Part shown: positions 1-6,418 of the stretch, in pieces
Position numbering within the stretch: position 1 is the first letter of the stretch
Layout of the letters: each line of letters begins with the position of its first letter
DNA from: CAZIWJ01 sp964542855
GTDB taxonomy: Bacteria > Bacteroidota > Bacteroidia > Cytophagales > Cyclobacteriaceae
NCBI GenBank assembly: GCA_964542855.1
Contig: CAZIWJ010000196.1
Location: 1-6,994, forward strand
Direction: 5' to 3'
DNA: 6,994 nt
Notes under the pieces: model-generated
What the model was told of the DNA's origin: nothing
The model's database searches: none
The model's input: the letters and a program-made list of their open reading frames with translations, nothing else
Program-made: the position numbers and the translations under genes

Positions 1-3000
1 GAAATTACCGTAACTGTTGCTTACCCCGGTGCATCCCCGGAGGAAATGGAAGAAGGCATTACGGTAAAAATTGAAGAATCGCTGCAGGGCGTGGTGGGCA
101 TTGAGGAATTTACTTCAACTGCATCAGAAAATACTACCACGGTAAGCATCCGTACGCTGGAAGGGTACAACATTGATGAAGTACTCACCGAAGTAAAAAA
201 TGCAGTAGACCGGATTAACGGCTTCCCGGTAGCGGCTGAGAAACCCATCGTTTTTAAGAAGAAGCCGGTAGAAACCGCCTCTTTCCTCAGCCTGCGCGGT
301 GATGTTGATTTATTTGCCCTGAAGCGCACGGGCAAACAGATTGAAAATGATTTCCTAAATTCGGGAGTCATTTCACAGGTGAATGTACGTGGCTTTCCCG
401 ACGTGGAAATTTCTATTGAAGTATCGGAAAACGACCTGATTCGCTACGACCTTACTTTTGCCCAGCTGGCCAATGCAGTAAGGTTTAATAACCGCGACAT
501 ATCGGGTGGAACCATTAAAACCGACAAGGAAGAAATCAGCATCCGGGCCAATTCTAAAGAAATTGATCCGGAGCAGATTGCCGATATTATTATTCGGGCC
601 AACCCCGACGGCAGCGATTTACTGCTTAAGGAAGTAGCCGACGTAAATTACCAGTTTGCCGACGTACCAAACAAAGTATTTTCCAGCCCGAGCGAAGATA
701 CAACCTACCGTTCCATCAGCGTAGTGGTGCAGAAAATACCGGAAGAGGACCTGGAACAGATTTCCGGTTACCTGGCCGGATACGTGGAAGGGTTTAACTC
801 TACCAGTACCGGGCAAAATATACCGGAAAAGTACGAAGGAGAATCGGAGTTTTTTAAGAAAGGCTTCCGCACCGGATCGGGCTCATACGGTAACAACCTG
901 GAGTTAATTACTTCATTCGACTTCTTCAGCATCCTCACCCAGCGCCTAACTCTGCTTTATCGTAACGGGGGTGGTGGTTTGGTATTGGTTCTTATTACAC
1001 TCGGTTTATTCCTCAGCCTGCGGTTGTCGTTCTGGGTGGCCTTTGGCATCCCGGCTTCTTTCCTGGGGATGTTTATTGTTGGTTTATTAGCCGGCATTAC
1101 CATTAATGTGCTTTCCCTGTTCGGGATGATCCTTGTAATTGGAATTCTTGTTGACGACGGAATTGTGATTGCCGAAAATATTTACACCCACTTTGAAAGA
1201 GGAAAAACCCCGTTCAGGGCAGCAATAGACGGTACGATGGAGGTTCTTCCTTCGGTATTTACTTCCGTATCTACCACGATTATTGCCTTTATTCCGTTGC
1301 TGCTGTTAGACAATAACGGCTTCACCCGGGAAATGGCTATTGTAGTTATTGCTGCCCTGGCCTTTTCGTTAGTTGAAGCTTTCCTGGTACTGCCGGCTCA
1401 CCTGGGAACGGAAACTATATTACGGAGAAAGCACCAGCCTAAAGCCGGAGAAAAGTCGAAAATAACCCTGAGGGCCCGGTTAAACGGTGTAATTTTTTAC
1501 TTAAGAGATAAAATTTACGAACCGGCCCTTCGCTTCCTGGTTGGCTGGAAGTGGGTTTCGGCTGCTATTCCCATCTTCTTTGTCCTGGTGATGGTAGGTG
1601 TATTACAGGGAGGACTGATTAACTTTACTTTTTTCCCAAATATTCCCTTCGACAACCTGGAAGTGAACCTGGTGCTGAAGCCCGGTACCCGGGAAACCAT
1701 TACCCAGGGCTACCTCGAAGAATTTGAAAATAAAATATGGGCCGTTGACCGCGAACTGGAAGAAAAGTATGGGGAAGGTTTTGTAAAGTATGTAGACCTG
1801 TCGGTTGGTAACACCGCCGGCCGGGGAAGCTCAGATAACGGCAGCCATACCGGTAACCTGAGAGTTTCTTTTTACGACGAGCGATTCGATGAATACGGGG
1901 TTTCTTCTTTCCAGTTTGGCGGTAAAGTGCGCAATAAAATTGGCTCGGTACCGCAGGCCGAAAAATTCACGGTAGGAGGTTCGAACCGGTTTGGAAGCCC
2001 GGTAAATATTGCCCTGCTGGGAAGTAACCTGGAGGAGTTGAAAGCGGCCAAAGAAGAATTTAAAGATGGCTTAGGCCGACTGGCTTCCCTGAAAGATATT
2101 ACCGATAACAACGCTTCGGGACGAAGAGAAATTAAACTGGAACTGAAGCCTAAAGCTTACTTTTTAGGATTAAACCAGGCCGATATTACCAACCAAATTC
2201 GTCGGGCGTTCTTCGGCGAAGAGGCCCAGAAATTGCAAATCGGCGACGACGAAGTGAGGGTCTGGGTCCGCTATCCGCAAGAAGACCGGGTTAATATTTC
2301 GCAACTGGAGGAAATGAAAATCAAGGACGCCGCCGGTAACGAATACCCTTTACAGGCACTGGCCGATTATGATATTGAGCGGGGCGTGATTACCATTAAC
2401 CGATTCAACGGGAAGCGGGAAGTGCGCATCGATGCCGACCTGGAAAATTCCAGCGAACCGGTTCCTCCCATTCTTGAGAAGATTCAGCAGGACATCCTTC
2501 CACCAATTTTAGCAAAATATCCTTCGGTAGAATATTCCATAGAAGGGCAACAGCGACGACAGGAACGGGTGGCTTCTTCATTTTCACTGTATGGGTCTTT
2601 GGCCTTTGCCATGATGGTGCTGGTAATTACCCTGGCATTCCGATCTTTTTACCAGGCGATACTCATCATTTTACTCATTCCACTCGGGGTATTCTGTGCC
2701 ATACTGGGGCACGGCATAGTGGGTATTCCGGTATCCATTCTCAGCATTTACGGCATGATTGGCCTTTCCGGGGTAATTATTAACGATGCGGTGGTGATGC
2801 TGGATAAGTACAACCGGAACCTGCGCGAAGGCATGGTTGTGCAGGAAGCGGCTATTAAGGCGGGTACTGCCCGGTTCCGTGCAATCTTATTAACGTCTAT
2901 CACTACGGTTGCCGGGTTATACCCAATCATCCTGGAAACCAGTTTCCAGGCCCAGTTTGTTATCCCGATGGCGGTATCAGTAGCTTACGGTGTACTGTTC

Positions 3001-3168
3001 GGTACCCTGCTAATTTTGTTATTCTTCCCGGTGCTGATGCTGGCATTCAACGATATTAAAGTGTACCTGACCTGGGCATTCCGCACCCTAACCGGTAAAA
3101 ACAAGCCAAGCCAGGAAGATGTTGAGCCGGCGGTTATTGAGCAGAAAAGAGAAATGCAGTTGCAATGA
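1..3168 (+). CDS. RND-family efflux permease (AcrB/HAE1-like), 5' end outside the window
   Basis: This is the inner membrane, proton-driven pump subunit of a tripartite efflux system. Frame 1 is open from the first base (it begins EITVTVAYPGASPEEME), so the ATG at 46 is internal. There are 1055 residues in the window; the missing N-terminus should hold TM1 and the first few dozen residues. In window numbering, residues 1-315 are the first periplasmic porter/docking region. About 325-470 is the TM2-TM6 block, with the adjacent Asp pair 385-386 in GILVDDGIVIAEN, matching the AcrB TM4 proton-relay pair D407/D408. TM7 is about 519-540, the second periplasmic half 541-860, and TM8-TM12 862-1016, followed by a charged tail of about 39 residues. 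TM10 carries Asn-Asp (928-929) where AcrB has the relay Lys940, as in many HAE1 relatives. A Gly/Ser-rich charged stretch before TM2 (about 271-302) looks inserted. The stop overlaps the next gene's ATG. The family call is firm; the substrate cannot be read from the sequence. Confidence 0.95.
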   Translation, partial: EITVTVAYPGASPEEMEEGITVKIEESLQGVVGIEEFTSTASENTTTVSIRTLEGYNIDEVLTEVKNAVDRINGFPVAAEKPIVFKKKPVETASFLSLRGDVDLFALKRTGKQIENDFLNSGVISQVNVRGFPDVEISIEVSENDLIRYDLTFAQLANAVRFNNRDISGGTIKTDKEEISIRANSKEIDPEQIADIIIRANPDGSDLLLKEVADVNYQFADVPNKVFSSPSEDTTYRSISVVVQKIPEEDLEQISGYLAGYVEGFNSTSTGQNIPEKYEGESEFFKKGFRTGSGSYGNNLELITSFDFFSILTQRLTLLYRNGGGGLVLVLITLGLFLSLRLSFWVAFGIPASFLGMFIVGLLAGITINVLSLFGMILVIGILVDDGIVIAENIYTHFERGKTPFRAAIDGTMEVLPSVFTSVSTTIIAFIPLLLLDNNGFTREMAIVVIAALAFSLVEAFLVLPAHLGTETILRRKHQPKAGEKSKITLRARLNGVIFYLRDKIYEPALRFLVGWKWVSAAIPIFFVLVMVGVLQGGLINFTFFPNIPFDNLEVNLVLKPGTRETITQGYLEEFENKIWAVDRELEEKYGEGFVKYVDLSVGNTAGRGSSDNGSHTGNLRVSFYDERFDEYGVSSFQFGGKVRNKIGSVPQAEKFTVGGSNRFGSPVNIALLGSNLEELKAAKEEFKDGLGRLASLKDITDNNASGRREIKLELKPKAYFLGLNQADITNQIRRAFFGEEAQKLQIGDDEVRVWVRYPQEDRVNISQLEEMKIKDAAGNEYPLQALADYDIERGVITINRFNGKREVRIDADLENSSEPVPPILEKIQQDILPPILAKYPSVEYSIEGQQRRQERVASSFSLYGSLAFAMMVLVITLAFRSFYQAILIILLIPLGVFCAILGHGIVGIPVSILSIYGMIGLSGVIINDAVVMLDKYNRNLREGMVVQEAAIKAGTARFRAILLTSITTVAGLYPIILETSFQAQFVIPMAVSVAYGVLFGTLLILLFFPVLMLAFNDIKVYLTWAFRTLTGKNKPSQEDVEPAVIEQKREMQLQ

Positions 3169-4586
3169 AAAATATTTTCATCTTACCCGGTCTACATCTC
3201 GTAGAAGCAGCCGGTCGGCTGGCCCAGGCGTACAAACCGATAAAACGCAGTTTTAAAGCAGTTTTTAGGTTACTTCTCCTGATATTACTGGCTGTTCCGG
3301 TTTACGCGCAGCAGGAACTGTCGTTATCGCAAGCTATAGAAATGGGACTGCAGAATAATTTCGATATCCGGATAGAGGAACAAAATGTGGCTATTGCTGA
3401 AAACAACAACGAATGGGGTGAAGCGGGCCGCTGGCCGTTGCTGTCTTTCGAAGCCACGCAAAGCAATAACATTCGCGATGTGGAAAACCCCGCCAGCTTC
3501 CTGCAGGGTCAGGTACTTTCTAACGACATTACCCCTGCCGTTCGGCTGAACTGGAATTTATTTGGCGGGTTCCGGGTCAACATTACCAAAGAGCGCCTGC
3601 AACTGCTGCAGGAACAAAGCGTGGGTAACGCTACTATCGTGGTTGAAAATGCAATTCAGGGGATTATACAGGCCTATTATACCGTTCTGCTAGAGAAAGA
3701 GCGACTGGATGTTCTGCAAACCATCTTTAATCTTTCCAAAGACCGGTATAACTACCAGCAAACCAAAAGTGAAATCGGATCGGCCGTTACTTTCGACGTG
3801 TTGCAGGCCAAATCGGCCTACCTAACCGATTCTTCTAACTACGTTACGCAGGAGGTGAACTACCTGAACGCCGAGCGTAACCTGAACCTGCTGCTGGCGG
3901 TTGACCTGGAACAGGCTTTTGTGCTCACCACCCCTTTTGAAGTGGAAAGAAAAAGTTACGACCTGGACGACCTTTACAACAAGATGGTGAGCAATAACAG
4001 CAACCTGCGCAACCAGTTTATTAACCTGGAAATTTTCCGTAAAGACGTGAACATCAGCAAGGCTGAACTGTACCCTTCCCTGGCGCTGAATGCAGGGGCT
4101 TCTTATGGAATTAACCGGCAGGACCTCGGTAATGCCGATCTGGGCGGCCGGCGGCTGGATGAACCGGTTAATGTGGCTAAAACACTGAATTACAATGCCA
4201 CCTTTACGCTAAGTTACACCCTGTTTAACGGGGGCAGAATTAAACGGCAAATTGAAAATGCTTACACCAATGAACGCATTGCCCAGTTGCAGGTCGAAAA
4301 CCTGAAACTGTCGCTGGAAAACCAGTTGCGTTCGGCTTATGACTTATACGATGCCCGACAGCGATTACTGAATATTACCGAAGAAAACCTGGAAAGCGGG
4401 CAGTTGAACCTCAACCTGGCCGAGGAGCGTTTTAAAAATGGTATCATTAATTCCTTCGACTTCCGAACCATACAGAACGATTACCTGAATATTGCCCTCA
4501 ATAATTTACAGGCAAAATTTAATGCAATTGATACCAACCTGGAACTGATCCGGCTAACCGGCGGATTGATCCAGGAGTACGAGTAA
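3165..4586 (+). CDS. TolC-like outer membrane efflux channel (OEP family)
   Basis: This protein of 473 residues is the outer membrane exit duct that would work with the RND permease just upstream. The gene is joined to that permease by an ATGA overlap, implying one transcript and translational coupling. A signal peptide is visible: basic residues KRSFKAVFR (27-35), the hydrophobic core LLLLILLAVP (36-45), and likely cleavage after VYA (residue 48). The mature part shows the internal duplication of the TolC fold. LNWNLFGGFR (128-137) matches LSYTLFNGGR (349-358), and RYNYQQTKSEIGSAVTFDVL (194-213) matches the ERFKNGIINSFDFRTIQ region (421-437). Between these lie long helical stretches rich in Gln, Asn, Leu and Glu. 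Its length is normal for the family. Oddly, about 26 residues precede the signal peptide, but no ATG, GTG or TTG lies between the overlap ATG and the hydrophobic core, so this start is kept. There is no N-terminal lipobox. The outer membrane efflux role is secure; the substrate is unknown. Confidence 0.94.
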   Translation: MKNIFILPGLHLVEAAGRLAQAYKPIKRSFKAVFRLLLLILLAVPVYAQQELSLSQAIEMGLQNNFDIRIEEQNVAIAENNNEWGEAGRWPLLSFEATQSNNIRDVENPASFLQGQVLSNDITPAVRLNWNLFGGFRVNITKERLQLLQEQSVGNATIVVENAIQGIIQAYYTVLLEKERLDVLQTIFNLSKDRYNYQQTKSEIGSAVTFDVLQAKSAYLTDSSNYVTQEVNYLNAERNLNLLLAVDLEQAFVLTTPFEVERKSYDLDDLYNKMVSNNSNLRNQFINLEIFRKDVNISKAELYPSLALNAGASYGINRQDLGNADLGGRRLDEPVNVAKTLNYNATFTLSYTLFNGGRIKRQIENAYTNERIAQLQVENLKLSLENQLRSAYDLYDARQRLLNITEENLESGQLNLNLAEERFKNGIINSFDFRTIQNDYLNIALNNLQAKFNAIDTNLELIRLTGGLIQEYE

Positions 4587-4671
4587 CCGTTCACTAACCG
4601 GGTACAGGTAGGGGCGGACGTTACTTTTACGTACGATTTACATTCAGTAGCTTTCGCCTAAAACAACACCC

Positions 4672-4749
4672 ATGCAACACCTGCTCCTGCTCTCCGGTTT
4701 TTTATTGATTTTTAACAAGTGCTTTCATTCTGATAACCTGCCAGCCTGA
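4672..4749 (+). CDS. possible 25-residue hydrophobic leader peptide upstream of the AEC permease
   Basis: A short ORF starts at ATG 4672 and ends with TGA at 4747-4749. The last A of that stop is the first base of the ATG of the downstream permease, giving TGATG, a classic arrangement for translational reinitiation. The peptide begins MQHLLLLSGFLLIF and then turns polar (NKC, HSD), resembling a tiny signal or membrane-spanning peptide. The Cys at residue 17 sits in FNKC, a poor lipobox. No Shine-Dalgarno precedes it, but an A-rich stretch (taaaacaac) lies just upstream, compatible with initiation in Bacteroidota. I do not recognise it. It could be a coupling leader or a chance ORF in the 162-base gap after the outer membrane channel gene. 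Confidence 0.27.
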   Translation: MQHLLLLSGFLLIFNKCFHSDNLPA

Positions 4750-5654
4750 TGATTACAATAATCGGTGCTTTACTTCCGGTTTTTGGTGTCGTTGTTCTTG
4801 GTATAATTTTGAAGCGCATCCGCTTTCCGGGCAACGGGTTCTGGCCGTATGCCGACCGGGTAACTTACTTCGTACTATTTCCGGTATTGCTGGTTGAAAA
4901 ATTATCAGTCGCTGAATTGCAACGACCGGAACTGCTGCCCATGACCGTTATCCTGGTAGCAGCAATTACGTTTGTTTCACTCGTTGTGTTGATACTCAAC
5001 AAGCTAACCGATAAACCTACCTTCACATCCCTGCTTCAGGGCAGTATCCGGCCCAATACTTACGTAGGTTTTGCCGGGGCTTCAGCACTATACGGTGAAG
5101 AGGGTTTAGCTTTGGCAGCCCTGGCAATTGCCAGTATCATTCCGCTGGTGAACGTAATCAGTGTTAGTGCTTTTTCCTGGTTCCTGGGAAAGCGTAACCC
5201 TAACGGGTTGTTAAAAAATATTATCCGAAACCCGCTAATCCTGGGGTGTACAACCGGTTTACTGCTTAATGTTACTGATTTTCCCCTGCCGGTATTTTTC
5301 CGGGAGTTTATGGCCATTGTGGGCAGGGCAGCACTACCAATGGGGCTGCTTTCGGTTGGCGCCGGGCTGGTAATGCGGGCAATTGCCCACGAAGCCCTGC
5401 CAATAGCCCTGAGCAGTTTATTCAAACTGGCTTTGTTGCCGTTGCTGGTACTGGTTATATGTAATTTCCAGGAAATTGAGGGGGTTGTTCTGGGAGTGAT
5501 GGTACTGTATGCCTCCTTACCCTGTTCAGTATCATCATACACCCTTGCCGTACAATTAGGCGGCAACCGGGAAGCTATTGCCGGGATTATCACCTTACAA
5601 ACCCTGCTGGCCATGCTTACCATGCCGGCTTTACTGAGTTTGGCAGTTACATGA
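4749..5654 (+). CDS. AEC-family (auxin efflux carrier) transporter
   Basis: This inner membrane permease of 301 residues is the usual length for bacterial AEC proteins, a branch of the BART superfamily built of two inverted five-helix repeats. Nearly the whole chain is hydrophobic, with about ten likely helices near residues 2-21, 31-50, 62-84, 103-116, 117-143, 163-178, 184-210, 214-238, 245-262 and 276-299. Family features are the polar loop GSIRPNTYVGFAGASALYG (98-116), the IIRNPLILGC motif at the start of the second half (158-167), LPMGLLSVGAGL (196-207), and the C-terminal ASLPCSVSSYTLAVQLGGN stretch (255-273). Bacterial relatives carry organic acids or amino-acid-like anions, but the substrate here is not predictable; the name does not imply auxin. 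The ATG is taken because TM1 follows at once; it overlaps the stop of a possible leader ORF. The gene lies 162 bases after the efflux operon and may have its own promoter. It converges with the next gene, 52 bases apart. Confidence 0.9.
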   Translation: MITIIGALLPVFGVVVLGIILKRIRFPGNGFWPYADRVTYFVLFPVLLVEKLSVAELQRPELLPMTVILVAAITFVSLVVLILNKLTDKPTFTSLLQGSIRPNTYVGFAGASALYGEEGLALAALAIASIIPLVNVISVSAFSWFLGKRNPNGLLKNIIRNPLILGCTTGLLLNVTDFPLPVFFREFMAIVGRAALPMGLLSVGAGLVMRAIAHEALPIALSSLFKLALLPLLVLVICNFQEIEGVVLGVMVLYASLPCSVSSYTLAVQLGGNREAIAGIITLQTLLAMLTMPALLSLAVT

Positions 5655-5706
5655 GGTTAACGGGTTACGATTGGTTTGGCAGATCGTTTAAAGATACTTC
5701 CGGTTT

Positions 5707-6201
5707 TCACTGGCTTAATTGCCCGATTCCTTCGAGGGTTTGTTCCATTTCTGTTGCTTTCCGGGTGCCGATCAGCAGCCGGTGGCCGTCGGCGGTTTCC
5801 AGTTGCAGGCCCTGTTTGCCCGAAATGGTGAGGGCTTTTCCCGACGGGCCCCATCGCAGCCCCCAGCCTCCGTATTCCACGATAGGCTGGTATTCCCGCA
5901 GGTACGAGCTACTGATCTCTTCCCAGCCGTACTTTTTTAATTCCAGGTTAAGGGGGAAGAAACGGACGTAGATGCCATCAGCGTATATGCGGGTATCGAG
6001 GTGAATGATCAGGATAAAAACAGTAACCAGTAAAATTGTACCAGCTACCATAACATCGTCGGGGTGAATGTATTCCAGGCTGCCGCCGTACAACAGGCTA
6101 CCAAAACCTTTATACAGTACCAGGCCATTGATACCAATCAGGATTAACCAGACCCACCACTTGCGGAAGTACTGTTGTTCGCTGAATAACATCGTTTTCA
6201 T
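5707..6201 (-). CDS. small two-helix membrane protein with PH-like C-terminal half (DUF6141-like)
   Basis: This is a protein of 164 residues and unknown function. The N-terminus MLFSEQQYFRKWWVWLILIG leads into a first membrane segment (about 15-37). After a short loop with HPDD, a second segment (about 50-67) follows. The rest is soluble, beginning LDTRIYADGIYVRFFPL (68-84), then GWEEI, the conserved-looking EYGGWGLRWGPSGKALTISG (109-128), and GLQLETADGHRLLIGTRK (131-148). This layout of two helices followed by a strand-rich domain resembles bacterial PH-like domains of the YdbT type. From memory it matches a Bacteroidota family labelled DUF6141; that number is less certain than the family resemblance. 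The frame is open upstream to 6384, but the added 61 residues look non-coding, so I start at the ATG at 6201; a second ATG lies three codons later (6192). No Shine-Dalgarno is seen; the 40 bases upstream are A+T-rich. The gene converges with the AEC permease. Confidence 0.85.
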   Translation of the reverse strand: MKTMLFSEQQYFRKWWVWLILIGINGLVLYKGFGSLLYGGSLEYIHPDDVMVAGTILLVTVFILIIHLDTRIYADGIYVRFFPLNLELKKYGWEEISSSYLREYQPIVEYGGWGLRWGPSGKALTISGKQGLQLETADGHRLLIGTRKATEMEQTLEGIGQLSQ

Positions 6202-6349
6202 TTCATTAGCAATATAATTTATTTTTAAAATATGAGAAACGGTACAGTCCGCTTTTATCGTTAATTCATGTAACGGCGAACTGCGCTTGTCTATGAAATT
6301 TTCCCTGAACATGGATGTAAGTATTCCCTTGCCGACACAGGTTGGAGAG

Positions 6350-6391
6350 AACAAGTAATGAAACAAGCAGAGGTTTCTCAACATACTTGTT
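6350..6391. repeat. nested inverted repeat with a third related octamer, in an intergenic region
   Basis: AACAAGTA (6350-6357) is perfectly complementary to TACTTGTT (6384-6391). Inside this, GAAAC (6360-6364) pairs with GTTTC (6373-6377), giving a nested stem-loop. The octamer AACAAGCA (6362-6369) is a near copy of the left arm in direct orientation, 12 bases further on, so two alternative hairpins could form. The element sits 28 bases past the stop of the MpaB-like gene and about 150 bases ahead of the small membrane protein gene. It could be a structure at the 3' end of the former or an operator for the latter. There is no long T-run after it on the minus strand, so it is not a textbook terminator. 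The repeat is seen; any role is inference. Confidence 0.4.
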
Positions 6392-6418
6392 TTACCCCGA
6401 ACGTAAAATCAACTATTT

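Noticed and set aside
4587..4671. Search for a terminator of the efflux operon or a promoter for the AEC gene.
   Set aside because: There are short ACGT repeats and a TACTTTTA resembling the Bacteroidota -7 element, but no matching -33 TTG and no stable hairpin with a T-run.
5060..5623. A 187-codon minus-strand ORF opposite the AEC permease gene.
   Set aside because: It lies entirely antisense to a clear multi-helix transporter; its composition (many Ser, Ala, Pro, Arg) fits a reverse-strand shadow, with no recognisable motif.
5655..5706. Search for a bidirectional terminator between the convergent genes.
   Set aside because: Only a weak imperfect pairing (atcgtttaaagat) is visible, with no GC-rich stem followed by a T-run.
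5651..5971. A 106-codon plus-strand ORF whose ATG overlaps the stop of the AEC permease gene as ATGA.
   Set aside because: The overlap looks like coupling, but the ORF is rich in Ser, Pro, Arg and Cys without family character, and it is antisense to the well-supported membrane protein gene at 5707-6201.
6202..6260. Possible promoter for the small membrane protein gene (A+T-rich TATATT and TATTTT on the minus strand).
   Set aside because: No TTG-type upstream element sits at suitable spacing and neither hexamer matches the TAnnTTTG Bacteroidota consensus, so a site cannot be assigned.
6202..6384. In-frame upstream extension of the small membrane protein, adding 61 residues from an ATG at 6384.
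   Set aside because: The added sequence has no domain pattern, crosses an A+T-rich intergenic stretch and the repeat cluster, and family members begin close to the MLFSEQQ segment.
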